Positions 18,875 to 27,680 of a stretch of 64,000 nucleotides of DNA are shown in pieces; the stretch's first letter is position 1; each line of letters starts with the position of its first letter. This stretch comes from Palleniella muris. Lineage in GTDB: Bacteria; Bacteroidota; Bacteroidia; Bacteroidales; Bacteroidaceae. Location of the stretch: assembly GCF_004792655.1 (NCBI RefSeq), contig NZ_SRZC01000013.1, positions 37,346-101,345 of the forward strand, in the 5' to 3' direction. The position numbers and the translations under genes were made by a program. The notes beneath the pieces were generated by a model, which ran no database searches, was not told the origin of the DNA, and was given only the letters and a program-made list of their open reading frames with translations.

Positions 18875-19498
18875 ATGAATCTTGAAATAATGAATTTCAT
18901 CGAGACGGAGATTCTCCCTCGATACAATGATTTCGACCGTGCCCATTCAATAAGGCACGCAACAAATGTAATCAACAAGTCCCTGACCCTTGCGCGCAAT
19001 ATCGGTGCGGACGAGGATATGGCTTATGTCATTGCAGCATACCATGATCTGGGACTTGAAGGACCTCGTGCAATACACCACATCACATCAGGAAAGATTC
19101 TTATCACCGACGCAAGGCTAAGACGTTGGTTCTCACCGGAACAACTGAAGATAATGAAAGAGGCCGTTGAAGACCATCGTGCTTCCGCTTCAAAAGCACC
19201 GAGAAGCATCTACGGAAAGATTGTCGCTGAGGCAGACCGCGAACTGGAACCGGAAACTATCATGCGCCGCACCATAGAATATGGTATGGACCATTATCCG
19301 GAGAAAACAAAGGAGGAACATTTTGAGCGGTTCTACAAACATCTGGATGCCAAATACTCCGCCCGTGGCTATATACACCTTTGGATTGCCGGTTCGGAGA
19401 ATGAACAGCACCTGAAAAACATACGTAATATAATAGCCTCCCCCACTCTCCTCCGCAATCATTTTGAAAGGATTTACGCACAAATTCTCTCGGAATAA
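18875..19498 (+). CDS. HD-domain phosphohydrolase
   Basis: 207 residues. The ATG at 18875 lies one base after the porin stop; a longer frame into the porin gene is rejected. The HD motifs are visible as HSIRHATNV (first His), AAYHDLGLEG (the HD pair), a later VEDHRAS and IVAEADREL, in the order expected for metal-dependent phosphohydrolases. The family includes nucleotidases and dGTPase-like enzymes. The substrate cannot be read from the sequence. It is the last gene of the operon before a strong terminator. Confidence 0.85.
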   Translation: MNLEIMNFIETEILPRYNDFDRAHSIRHATNVINKSLTLARNIGADEDMAYVIAAYHDLGLEGPRAIHHITSGKILITDARLRRWFSPEQLKIMKEAVEDHRASASKAPRSIYGKIVAEADRELEPETIMRRTIEYGMDHYPEKTKEEHFERFYKHLDAKYSARGYIHLWIAGSENEQHLKNIRNIIASPTLLRNHFERIYAQILSE

Positions 19499-19517
19499 AT
19501 TCTCTCCTAAAATAAAG

Positions 19518-19571
19518 AAACTGCTGAGAACCAATTTATAAAACTCCATATAAATTAGTTCTCAGCAGTTT
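19518..19571. terminator. Bidirectional terminator, HD gene / aroC
   Basis: 14-bp perfect arms (AAACTGCTGAGAAC at 19518-19531 and its complement at 19558-19571). Inner AATTTATA/TATAAATT pairing extends the stem, and each strand ends in a T tract. Confidence 0.9.
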
Positions 19572-19576
19572 TCTTA

Positions 19577-20653
19577 TTATCTTACACTTCTGTTCTTAAG
19601 ATATTCATCAAGTATAACCATCGCAGCCATAGCCTCAACAATAGGAACTGCACGTGGCAGAACACAAGGATCATGGCGTCCCTTTGCCTTCAGCACAGTA
19701 GGATTCCCTTCCATGTCGATTGTGTCCTGTTCTCTCAGCAATGTAGCAACAGGCTTAAAAGCTACACGGAAGACAATATCCTGCCCATTCGACAGTCCGC
19801 CTTGAATTCCGCCGCTATGGTTAGTTCGTGTCCGCACAGAACCGTCCGCATCCTTATAGAACACATCGTTCTGTTCCGAACCACGAGCACATATACAATC
19901 GAAACCATCACCGTACTCAAAGCCCTTAACAGCATTGATGCTCAACATTGCTTTGCCAAGGACAGCATGAAGCTTGTCAAACTCCGGTGAACCAAGTCCT
20001 ACAGGACATCCTTTCACCACACATTGGATTATACCACCAATGGTATCACCTTCTGACTTCACTTCCTTTATCAGCTGTTCCATTTCCGCTGCCTTCTGCA
20101 AATCAGGACAACGGACAGCATTTGTCTCCGACAATGACAGGTCGTATTTCTGATAATCCTTTCCTATACCGACATTGCCAACCTGCATTGTGTACGCATG
20201 AATCTCCACACCAATCTGTCGCAGCACAAGTTTTGCCAATGCACCGGCGACACATCTGCTGATGGTTATGCGGGCAGAGGTTCTGCCACCGCCACGATGG
20301 TCACGTATGCCATATTTCTCGTGGTATGTGAAATCAGCATGGGACGGACGGAACAGGCAACGCATATTCTCATAATCCTGAGAATGCTGGTTTTGGTTAT
20401 AAACGACAAATCCAATAGGACATCCTGTTGATTTTCCTTCAAATATTCCACTGAGAAACTCAACCTTGTCCGGCTCATTACGGCTTGTGGTTATCGCACT
20501 CTGACCGGGACGACGGCGGTTCAGCTCTTGCTGAACAAACCTTTCGTCTATTTCTATTCCAGCCGGCATACCATCAACAATACCGCCAATGGCAGCACCA
20601 TGGCTTTCACCGAAAGTTGTCAATGTGAAGATTGTACCTGTGCTATTCGACAT
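19577..20653 (-). CDS. aroC: Chorismate synthase
   Basis: Makes chorismate from EPSP using reduced FMN, the last step of the shikimate pathway. The 358 residues carry the family signatures. They are [19 protein letters not shown] near the N terminus, [45 protein letters not shown] with the essential histidines, and [21 protein letters not shown] near the end. It lies 48 bases downstream of slyD on the same strand and probably shares its transcript. Confidence 0.97.
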   Translation of the reverse strand: MSNSTGTIFTLTTFGESHGAAIGGIVDGMPAGIEIDERFVQQELNRRRPGQSAITTSRNEPDKVEFLSGIFEGKSTGCPIGFVVYNQNQHSQDYENMRCLFRPSHADFTYHEKYGIRDHRGGGRTSARITISRCVAGALAKLVLRQIGVEIHAYTMQVGNVGIGKDYQKYDLSLSETNAVRCPDLQKAAEMEQLIKEVKSEGDTIGGIIQCVVKGCPVGLGSPEFDKLHAVLGKAMLSINAVKGFEYGDGFDCICARGSEQNDVFYKDADGSVRTRTNHSGGIQGGLSNGQDIVFRVAFKPVATLLREQDTIDMEGNPTVLKAKGRHDPCVLPRAVPIVEAMAAMVILDEYLKNRSVR

Positions 20654-20701
20654 AGTAATCGGATATATTATTGATGATTATTCTATTCCTGACTATTCCG
20701 G

Positions 20702-21283
20702 TTATTTGCAGCCGCCACAGCCACCCGCACAACTTCCGCAGTCGCCGCCATGACAACCACCGCCGCAACTTCCGCAACCGCCCTCACCGGCAAGATGCGA
20801 CATCATTGCCTGAATCTCCTGTGCCGAAGCCTCAATCTTTTCAACAATGCTGCCGACAAAATTCAGTCTGCGACCTGCCAAAGGATGATTAAGGTCCATC
20901 TTCACTGTCGTGTCAGTGATTTCAAGCACATGTCCGAAGAAACGTGCGCCATCCTCATTCTGCAAAGGCACAATAGCTCCGACCTTTATGTTCTCCGCAT
21001 CAAACTTTCCGTCAATAGAGAACATGTCCTTACCCAAATCAAGCACACGGTCAGCGAAATAGTCACCATAAGCATCTTCCTTCTCAATGGTGAAGTCAAA
21101 AGTGTCACCGACATTAAGTCCGACGGTCTCCTCTTCAAACTTATCCAATGTCATCGCAAAACCGGAAAGATAGCGGAACGGCACGTCCTTTGTTGTCTCT
21201 TCCTCAAGAACGCGCTCTCCATTATCTCCAACTGTATAGAGCTTATAATCAACTCCAATCCTATAATTCTTTGTATCTGCCAT
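20702..21283 (-). CDS. slyD: SlyD-type FKBP prolyl isomerase
   Basis: Peptidyl-prolyl cis-trans isomerase and metallochaperone. The FKBP fold (about 1-70 and 125-150) is split by the chaperone 'insert in flap' region, as in SlyD. Visible motifs are PFRYLSGFAMTLDKFEEETVGLNVGDTFDFTIEKEDAYGDY and DLNHPLAGRRLNFVGSI. The final 30 residues are almost all Gly, Cys and His (GGCGSCGGGCHGGDCGSC...), a metal-binding tail known to bind Ni or Zn in E. coli SlyD. No nickel enzyme genes lie nearby, though a urea transporter is found at 44 kb. Confidence 0.93.
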   Translation of the reverse strand: MADTKNYRIGVDYKLYTVGDNGERVLEEETTKDVPFRYLSGFAMTLDKFEEETVGLNVGDTFDFTIEKEDAYGDYFADRVLDLGKDMFSIDGKFDAENIKVGAIVPLQNEDGARFFGHVLEITDTTVKMDLNHPLAGRRLNFVGSIVEKIEASAQEIQAMMSHLAGEGGCGSCGGGCHGGDCGSCAGGCGGCK

Positions 21284-21315
21284 AAAATTCTAATGTTTTT
21301 ATTAAGTTTATGATG

Positions 21316-21323
21316 CAAAGGTA
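21316..21323 (-). promoter_or_regulatory. slyD promoter -7 element
   Basis: TACCTTTG on the minus strand followed by CATCATAA, about 35 bases before slyD. It abuts the T run of the manA terminator, so the two signals are fused. Confidence 0.65.
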
Positions 21324-21384
21324 CAAAAAAAAAATGAGATGTCCCCAAAAACAGTTTGGAATCTTTCAGGGAGCATCTCATTTT
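21324..21384 (-). terminator. manA terminator
   Basis: 11-bp arms (AAAATGAGATG at 21331-21341 and CATCTCATTTT at 21374-21384). On the minus strand they are followed by about ten T residues. Confidence 0.85.
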
Positions 21385-21436
21385 CCTCAATCCGCATGAA
21401 CGCAAAAGCATCTGCTATGCCATACGTAAGAAAAAA

Positions 21437-22480
21437 CTATTTGTCTGTAATATGCAGGAACCGCGTCGCACGTGACAACAGTGAACGGTCCTTATTGTCT
21501 ATGAAAGCGTCCAGCAACAATGACCTGCCATTCAACGGAACCACGTCATAATCAGCTATATCTGCCGGAATAAGGCACGAATGTCCTTCATAAAGAACAA
21601 CCTCAGACTCCAAAGACAACTCAGAGCGCATACGCAACTTGCAGTCTCCTTCCAAGCACATCGTTATTATAAAAGAATCGTATTTCAGAAGATTACGATG
21701 AAAAGGAGCCTCGACATCCACGACACGGACATTGAAGAACGGTGAGTCTATGCAGTGGTTTGCGCGATGAGCATCATCATCATAAATCGTACGGTACTCG
21801 TCTATAACCTCAAAGTCAAGAGCCTTTGATGCAAGTTCTGTATGAAGCTCACGAGGCTTGCCGTCTATGCCCGGGCGGTTATAATCAAATATACGGTAAG
21901 TCACATCGGAAGACTGCTGCACTTCCGCAAGAAAAATTCCGCCACAAATGGCGTGAACCCTTCCGGCAGGAAGATAGAAAACATCCCCCTTGTGAACCTC
22001 GTGCTTTGCAAGACTCTCGCATATTGTTCCGTCCGCAACCTTTCTGGCATACTCCTCCGGTGTAAGAGTTTCCTTGAAACCGGCATAAAGATAAGAACCT
22101 GGCTTTGCATCAATGATGTACCACATTTCACTTTTGCCCATCTTGCCATGCTCTCTCTGCGCCATCTCATCATCAGGGTGGACTTGTATGGACAAATCCT
22201 GCTCTGCATCAATAAATTTCACGAGCAAAGGCAACTCACAATCATATTTCTTGGCAACTTTCTCCCCAAGTATTCCATACGGGTACTCCTTGATAACTTC
22301 TGAAAGCAATCTGCCTTTCCACTTGCCATTAGCAATGACCGATGTTGATGAAGGCACACAACTTACTTCCCATGACTCCCCAACAGGTGAACCAGTCCTG
22401 ACAACTCCTTTCCATTCTTCAAGTCTATTCCCTCCCCAAACCACAGTATGTAGATTTGGCTCAAACAAAAGTGGATACAT
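21437..22480 (-). CDS. manA: Mannose-6-phosphate isomerase, class I
   Basis: Zinc enzyme that interconverts fructose-6-P and mannose-6-P and feeds GDP-mannose synthesis. The 347 residues have the cupin landmarks LFEPNLHTVVWGGNRLEEW, LLVKFIDAEQDLSIQVHPDDEMA (Zn-binding QVHPDD), KSEMWYIIDAKPGSYLYAGF and VFYLPAGRVHAICGG. It is transcribed alone. The guanylyltransferase that continues the pathway is at 29192-30247. Confidence 0.93.
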   Translation of the reverse strand: MYPLLFEPNLHTVVWGGNRLEEWKGVVRTGSPVGESWEVSCVPSSTSVIANGKWKGRLLSEVIKEYPYGILGEKVAKKYDCELPLLVKFIDAEQDLSIQVHPDDEMAQREHGKMGKSEMWYIIDAKPGSYLYAGFKETLTPEEYARKVADGTICESLAKHEVHKGDVFYLPAGRVHAICGGIFLAEVQQSSDVTYRIFDYNRPGIDGKPRELHTELASKALDFEVIDEYRTIYDDDAHRANHCIDSPFFNVRVVDVEAPFHRNLLKYDSFIITMCLEGDCKLRMRSELSLESEVVLYEGHSCLIPADIADYDVVPLNGRSLLLDAFIDNKDRSLLSRATRFLHITDK

Positions 22481-22573
22481 TTTTTTTTATATTTATTATG
22501 GTTACATTTTTAGGATGCACAATCTCTCCATGAAAATCATATTCCTTTCCCATTTGTGGGATTAATAAATGAA

Positions 22574-22603
22574 AAGGGCTCATGAATTTCTTCAAGAGCC
22601 CTT
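22574..22603 (-). terminator. Terminator of tRNA-Ser
   Basis: 8-bp perfect stem AAGGGCTC/GAGCCCTT just downstream of the tRNA, followed on the minus strand by TTCATTTATT. Confidence 0.8.
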
Positions 22604-22605
22604 AG

Positions 22606-22690
22606 CGGAGAGAGAGGGATTCGAACCCCCGGTACCTCTCAGTACGTCGGTTTTCAAGACCGATGCAATCGACCACTCTGCCATCTCTCC
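22606..22690 (-). tRNA. tRNA-Ser (TGA)
   Basis: 85-base class II tRNA with acceptor GGAGAGA/TCTCTCC, discriminator G, anticodon loop CTTGAAA (TGA), a long variable arm and T loop GTTCGAAT. No CCA is encoded. Confidence 0.97.
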
Positions 22691-22740
22691 AAAAGGCTTT
22701 GCTTGCCTGCAAAGGATGAGTGATTTCCTAATTGCGAGTG

Positions 22741-22772
22741 CAAAGGTACGACTTTTTCATGAACTGTGCAAG
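22741..22772 (-). promoter_or_regulatory. tRNA-Ser promoter
   Basis: CTTG (22772-22769), 20 bp, then TACCTTTG (22748-22741). The leader start GCACTCGCA is shared with the promoter of the four-tRNA cluster. Confidence 0.75.
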
Positions 22773-22881
22773 GATTTCGGGAACTTTTTTCATTTTTCCT
22801 GCATTTTTGTTGTTTTTTAGAGGTGAAAAGCGATAAAAATGCCGGTTTTTCCCATAAAATCCCCTCTTAATGGCATAGCAA

Positions 22882-22969
22882 ATCGAAGGTGACCTTTTGT
22901 ACTGCAAAAGGTTACCTCCGACCAATAAAAATGTGACCTTCCGTCATCCGAAAGGTCACACTTCATTTT
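22882..22969. repeat. 22-bp array C (4 units)
   Basis: Units start at 22882, 22904, 22926 and 22948, exactly 22 bp apart. The best is GCAAAAGGTTACCTCC. It lies between the GH10-like gene and the tRNA-Ser promoter. Nothing else is visible in the 22773-23039 gap. Confidence 0.85.
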
Positions 22970-23039
22970 CTTATTGCCCGTCAAGGCAAACTTTATTTTA
23001 TAAAGACCACACTTTTCTTTTGCAGAAAGCACAGACATA

Positions 23040-24509
23040 CTATCTGCCAAGCGGGTGAGTCACCCAATACCAACCGGGCTTTATCTCTTCAGGAAGTTTT
23101 GCACACGGCTGCTGGCACGGCTTGCTTTCATTGCCATAACGGTCCATCGCAGTGACAGCAAAGAACATTTTCATTGGTTTGGTGATTGCTATTGATGTTC
23201 CCTTTCTACGCACGCACAGCAGATTCTCAGCCTTGCTCACATCCACAGGATAAGAATCCGATACATATACATTATATAACAAGTCTTTCCCATTGCTACT
23301 CCAACTCACATTTGCCCCCCCAGCAGAACTGAAGACTTTTATATCAGTAGGAGCTGGAACAGCATCACTTTCACGCCCACACATCACAGGCACTATGGCA
23401 GGGTAACGGCAAAAACTCTGACTCACGAAGTCATAAATACCCTTAACATTATCTGTGAAAAACTTTGAACGGAACATGCAAAAGCCTGCACCTTCATGAC
23501 GAAGGACATAGAGCTCACGCGTAATGTCATCCAAACTCCAATTGCTCTCACGCGGATGCAGCATGTAAATTCCCAGTCCCGGCACAATTGCCTTGCCATG
23601 GCAACCTTCTATCCAGTCGACAGCGAAAGGATAGAAATTGTCTCCACGGAAATACATCATCGGATATTCTTGGTCCATATATCCCAAGCGCATCCACTCC
23701 TTGGCATCCTGCAGCACACGGCTTCGCGCATTCCAGCCACGGCTCCAAAAGCGGTTTGTATCATCATGTTTGCCAACAGGGGAACAACTCAGCTTCACCC
23801 ACGGCTTCACAGCCCGCACAGAATCGTGCACAGCTTTCACGATACGAGTGATATTCGCCCTTCCGACATCTGCACGCGGCAATTTCGCCTGTGCTTCCGG
23901 ATAACGAATATAATCAAGACTTATACCGTCAACATCGTATCGTCGTGCAATGTCCGCACAATAACGCGCCAGATAAGCAGCCGTGCGCGAGTCTTCCGGA
24001 CGCATGTAGCCCTCCTGCCCTATCCGATAGACAATTCCCGGCTGCGAATTGCGGAGATGCTGGCATCCCACACCATTCCATTTTCCTACGGGAATGGCAA
24101 CTACCCATGCATGGCACTCCATGCCGCGGCGGTGGCATTCTTCCACGGCAAAGGAAAGAGCATCATATCCCGGAGACTTTCCAGGGAAGCCTGACAGGCA
24201 TCCGTCACACGGTTCGTTGCCCGAAGATGCTGTCGTTTGGAAGATGCTTGTCGCACGTATACGCGTCTGAATCAACACTGTATTGATGTTTGCGCGCTGG
24301 AGTTTGTCAAGAATCTTCCGCAACTCTTCCTGCTGCCGTGCCATGCTGTTCTGTGACTGGGAGTAGGAATGCGGCCAGTCAAGTCCGCCTATGGTGGTCA
24401 GCCACACAGCCCTAACCTCTCGTTTAGGATGTCCTATAGCAAAAGAACTGACGCTGAAAAAGCATATCAGCGACAGCGCAAATAATATTTTCCGTTTATT
24501 CAATTTCAA
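23040..24509 (-). CDS. Secreted GH10-like (GHL10) hydrolase
   Basis: Exported protein of 489 residues. The signal peptide is MKLNKRKILFALSLICFFSVSSFA. A TIM-barrel domain of the GHL10/DUF187 type covers about 28-350: REVRAVWLTTIGGLDWP, NINTVLIQTRIRATSIF, RYDVDGISLDYIRYPE and WNARSRVLQDAKEWMRLGYMDQEYPMMYF. It is closed by a fibronectin-III-like domain (about 385-470). The family is common in Bacteroidetes and is suspected to act on peptidoglycan-type or other bacterial glycans, but the substrate is unproven. The gene is monocistronic on the minus strand. Confidence 0.87.
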   Translation of the reverse strand: MKLNKRKILFALSLICFFSVSSFAIGHPKREVRAVWLTTIGGLDWPHSYSQSQNSMARQQEELRKILDKLQRANINTVLIQTRIRATSIFQTTASSGNEPCDGCLSGFPGKSPGYDALSFAVEECHRRGMECHAWVVAIPVGKWNGVGCQHLRNSQPGIVYRIGQEGYMRPEDSRTAAYLARYCADIARRYDVDGISLDYIRYPEAQAKLPRADVGRANITRIVKAVHDSVRAVKPWVKLSCSPVGKHDDTNRFWSRGWNARSRVLQDAKEWMRLGYMDQEYPMMYFRGDNFYPFAVDWIEGCHGKAIVPGLGIYMLHPRESNWSLDDITRELYVLRHEGAGFCMFRSKFFTDNVKGIYDFVSQSFCRYPAIVPVMCGRESDAVPAPTDIKVFSSAGGANVSWSSNGKDLLYNVYVSDSYPVDVSKAENLLCVRRKGTSIAITKPMKMFFAVTAMDRYGNESKPCQQPCAKLPEEIKPGWYWVTHPLGR

Positions 24510-24566
24510 TCAAAAATAGGATTCCACATTTGCATCCAATGAGATGCAAACGCCAAAAAACAATAA

Positions 24567-24617
24567 GACGAAGATACAAGAATGCACACAACGACATGGC
24601 ACCCTCGCATCTTCGTC
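24567..24617 (-). terminator. Terminator after pepD
   Basis: 9-bp arms GACGAAGAT/ATCTTCGTC with a 33-base loop. On the minus strand TTATTGTTTTTT follows. The loop is long, so confidence is moderate. Confidence 0.55.
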
Positions 24618-24629
24618 CTATGAATATTA

Positions 24630-26078
24630 TCAGATATTCTTCAGTATCTCAAGCAAATGATCCCACACCATCTGCACTGACGGTATGTGAAGCTTCTCGT
24701 CCGGAGAGTGCACGCCACGGAGCGTCGGACCCATACTCACCATGTCGAGATTCGGATAACGCTCTGCAAACAATCCGCATTCCAGTCCTGCATGTATTCC
24801 CAAAATCTTAGGCTCCTTGCCAAACAACTTGCAGTAAGTCTCTGCAGTAACATCAACAAGATGTGAGTTTGCACGTGGCTGCCAAGCAGGGTAACCGTCG
24901 CCCTGCTCCACTTCTGCACCTGCGAGTTCAAAGCACGCCTTCACTGTGGCTGCGATGTTATCACGCTGGCTCATGACACAAGAACGCTGCGATGTAACAA
25001 CCTCCATTTCATTGCATTGTGTGCGAACACTTGCAAGATTGCTTGATGTTTCCACAAGCCAGGAAAGTTCTTCGTCCTGACACATTGCGAACACTCCGTT
25101 GTCAACAGCCTGCAGGCAACGGATAATACGATTTGAGGCTTCTTCCTTTATCACCTGACCGGTCTCCGCCGAACCCATAAGCATTTCTATGCTTGGCTCC
25201 GTAGCATGATACTCGTCAGCAACTTCCGAGGCAAATATGTTCCAATCCACTTTCACCTCTTCCTTCTTTGACACAGGAACGGCAAAAACAGCCTTGCAGT
25301 CACGCGGAATGGCATTGTGAGCCTTTCCTCCTTCAAATGAGACAAGGCGCACCGGCATCTTCTGCATCTCATTGTAGAGGAAACGCGCCATCAGCTTGAT
25401 GGAATTCGCACGCTTCTTGTTGATGTCGTCTCCGGAATGCCCTCCCAGCAGTCCCTTTATTTCTGCCTCCACAAAGAAGAAATCATTTCCAACCTCCTCC
25501 CTGTCGTACTTGAACACTGCTGTCGTGCCAATGCCGCCTGCACAAGAGATGAAGAACTGGCCTTCATCCTCTGAGTCCAGATTGATGAGGTAATCACCGG
25601 TCATGAAACCTTCCTTGATGCCCATAGCACCGGTGAGTCCGGTCTCCTCGTCACGAGTGAACACGCACTCTATAGGTCCATGCTCAACATCATCGGAACG
25701 CAGCAACGCAAGCTCCATAGCCATACCGATGCCGTCATCAGCACCGAGAGTCGTGCGGTCAGCCTTCAGCCACTCGCCCTCGACGTAAGTCTCTATCGGG
25801 TCAGTCTCGAAATCAATTTCCTTGCCTGCAAGGCTTTCGCAGACCATGTCCATGTGCGACTGCAATATCACAGTCGGTTTTTCCTCGTATCCCGGAGTGG
25901 CAGGCTTGCAAATGACAACATTGCCTGCTTCATCCACCTTTGTCGGAAGCCCTAATTCTTCACCGACATTCTTGAGATACTCTATAATCTTTTCCTCATG
26001 CTTTGAAGGACGCGGGATTTTGTTTATTTTCGCGAACTCATCAAACACTATTTGTGGTTTTAATTCATTTTTAGTCAT
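24630..26078 (-). CDS. pepD: Aminoacyl-histidine dipeptidase (PepD, M20)
   Basis: Cytosolic metallopeptidase that cleaves dipeptides such as carnosine-type Xaa-His. The 482 residues have the M20C pattern. Metal ligands are in VILQSHMDMVCE (His/Asp) and TTLGADDGIGMAMELALL, and the catalytic pair is in FTRDEETGLTGAMG. A lid or dimerisation insert spans about 205-390, and the closing motif is GIHAGLECGLFAERYPNLDMVSMGPTLRGVHSPDE. It is divergent from the small membrane protein gene at 26167. Confidence 0.94.
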   Translation of the reverse strand: MTKNELKPQIVFDEFAKINKIPRPSKHEEKIIEYLKNVGEELGLPTKVDEAGNVVICKPATPGYEEKPTVILQSHMDMVCESLAGKEIDFETDPIETYVEGEWLKADRTTLGADDGIGMAMELALLRSDDVEHGPIECVFTRDEETGLTGAMGIKEGFMTGDYLINLDSEDEGQFFISCAGGIGTTAVFKYDREEVGNDFFFVEAEIKGLLGGHSGDDINKKRANSIKLMARFLYNEMQKMPVRLVSFEGGKAHNAIPRDCKAVFAVPVSKKEEVKVDWNIFASEVADEYHATEPSIEMLMGSAETGQVIKEEASNRIIRCLQAVDNGVFAMCQDEELSWLVETSSNLASVRTQCNEMEVVTSQRSCVMSQRDNIAATVKACFELAGAEVEQGDGYPAWQPRANSHLVDVTAETYCKLFGKEPKILGIHAGLECGLFAERYPNLDMVSMGPTLRGVHSPDEKLHIPSVQMVWDHLLEILKNI

Positions 26079-26118
26079 TATTTAGTATAATTAATAAGGT
26101 TATATGAACTTTTTTTAC

Positions 26119-26126
26119 TAATTTTG
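26119..26126 (+). promoter_or_regulatory. Promoter of the 26167-29056 operon
   Basis: TAATTTTG then CACC, 40 bases before the ATG. No clear TTTG lies 19-20 bp upstream. Confidence 0.55.
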
Positions 26127-26166
26127 CACCTGAATACATCAGAAATGTGTTGCAAAGATACGAAAA

Positions 26167-26385
26167 ATGATTGAAACTCTATTACTTTCGGTGTTAATTA
26201 TTGCTATTGGCATGGCATTTATCGGAATAAAGGTGTTGCTGAAACCTGACGGGGAAATGTCGTCAATACATATCCATGACTCCCAAGCCATGAAAGACAG
26301 GGGAATACACTGCGTTATGGACCAAGACAAAGAAGAGCGGGAGCGTTCGGAGCATGTCAGCAGAAAAATACGCAAAAAAGCATAA
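26167..26385 (+). CDS. Small membrane protein
   Basis: 72 residues. One hydrophobic helix (about 4-25, ETLLLSVLIIAIGMAFIGIKVLL) is followed by a polar, charged tail with Cys49 and a Lys/Arg-rich end. It resembles short Bacteroidales membrane proteins of unknown function. It follows a promoter and precedes the Skp-like gene by 48 bases, so it is probably the first gene of the operon. Confidence 0.7.
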   Translation: MIETLLLSVLIIAIGMAFIGIKVLLKPDGEMSSIHIHDSQAMKDRGIHCVMDQDKEERERSEHVSRKIRKKA

Positions 26386-26433
26386 CCAGCCGAAAAGAAA
26401 AAGAAAAGAAACAACAAAAAACTATAAACAGAA

Positions 26434-27045
26434 ATGAACAAGAACATCTTCCGCGCAGCAGCCATCGCTGCCTTCACCGCCGTATCACTGACAGCGTGTG
26501 ACAAGTCAAAGAACGCAGATGAAGCTGCCGCTCCTGCACAGAACGCACCAGCAGAACTCAAAATAGCTTATGTCGAGGTGGACTCCATCATGACACAATA
26601 CCAGTTCTGCAAGGATTACACACAGATTCTTACCAAAAAGGGACAGAACATAGAGGCTACCATACAGCAGAAAGGTCAGGCTCTCCAGACTGCCGCAAAC
26701 AATTTCCAGCAGAAGATTCAGCAGAACGCATACACACGCGAACAGGCAGAAGCCATTCAGGCAGGCTTGCAGAAGCAGAATGCTGACCTTCAGGCTCTTC
26801 AACAGCGTCTTGGCGCAGAGTTCCAGCAAGAGCAGGAGAAATACAACATTGCTCTCCATGATTCTATCGCCAACTATCTGAAAAAGTACAACAAAGACAA
26901 GAAGTACTCGATCATCTTCTCAAAATCAGGAGACAACCTCCTCTATGCTGACAAAGCATACGACGTGACCAACGAAATCATAGCAGGGCTCAACAAGGCA
27001 TACAAGCCGGCACCTGCCACAAAGAAAGAGAACAAGAAAAAATAA
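26434..27045 (+). CDS. OmpH/Skp-like lipoprotein
   Basis: 203 residues. The signal sequence MNKNIFRAAAIAAFTAVSLTAC ends in a lipobox with Cys22. A Skp/OmpH domain follows. Its short strand KIAYVEVDSIMTQY precedes a long Gln-rich coiled coil (about 65-145), and the closing segment is KKYSIIFSKSGDNLLYADKAYDVTNEIIAGLN. OmpH-family proteins are periplasmic chaperones for outer-membrane proteins. This one is membrane-anchored, which is a Bacteroidetes variant. Its stop overlaps the nth start (TAATG). Confidence 0.85.
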   Translation: MNKNIFRAAAIAAFTAVSLTACDKSKNADEAAAPAQNAPAELKIAYVEVDSIMTQYQFCKDYTQILTKKGQNIEATIQQKGQALQTAANNFQQKIQQNAYTREQAEAIQAGLQKQNADLQALQQRLGAEFQQEQEKYNIALHDSIANYLKKYNKDKKYSIIFSKSGDNLLYADKAYDVTNEIIAGLNKAYKPAPATKKENKKK

Positions 27046-27680
27046 TGACAAAGAAGGAGCGTACAGAACGCATACTTGAATATTTCCACGCACAGCAACC
27101 GGAAATCACCACCGAACTGGAGTTCGGCTCGGTATTCCAGTTGCTGTGCGCTGTCGTTCTCAGTGCACAATGCACTGACAAACGCGTGAATACGGTGACG
27201 CCCGCATTGTTCAAGCATTTCCCTACCCCGCAGGAAATGGCAAAAGCCGAAGCGGAGGATATACTTGAATACATATCAAGCGTAAGTTATCCTAATGCAA
27301 AATCCCTTCATCTCGCACAACTTGCAAGAAAACTTGTTGAGGAATTTGACGGTGAGGTGCCACATGATTTCGATGCTCTTGTCTCTCTCCCCGGAGTAGG
27401 AAGGAAGACTGCCAATGTGATGCTTGCCGTTGCATTCGACCAAGCAGCAATGCCTGTTGACACGCACGTCTTCCGCGTAAGCCACAGACTCGGGCTTGTA
27501 ACGAAAAAAGCTGACACTCCGGAGAAGGTGGAACGCGAACTTGTGAAACTCATTCCGTCAGAACTCCTGTCCCGCGCCCACCACTGGATACTTCTCCATG
27601 GCAGATACATTTGCACAGCAAGAAAAGCGCATTGCAACAAATGCCCGATATCAGAATTATGTCCTTCCAAAAATAAATAA
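27045..27680 (+). CDS. nth: Endonuclease III
   Basis: Base-excision repair glycosylase/AP lyase for oxidised pyrimidines. The 211 residues contain the helix-hairpin-helix LPGVGRKTANVMLAVAF with the catalytic Lys, and the catalytic Asp in PVDTHVFRVSHRLGL. The C-terminal 4Fe-4S site has the exact spacing C-x6-C-x2-C-x5-C (CTARKAHCNKCPISELC). It is coupled at both ends by TAATG overlaps, to the Skp-like gene and to radA, so it forms a DNA-repair pair with radA. Confidence 0.96.
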   Translation: MTKKERTERILEYFHAQQPEITTELEFGSVFQLLCAVVLSAQCTDKRVNTVTPALFKHFPTPQEMAKAEAEDILEYISSVSYPNAKSLHLAQLARKLVEEFDGEVPHDFDALVSLPGVGRKTANVMLAVAFDQAAMPVDTHVFRVSHRLGLVTKKADTPEKVERELVKLIPSELLSRAHHWILLHGRYICTARKAHCNKCPISELCPSKNK

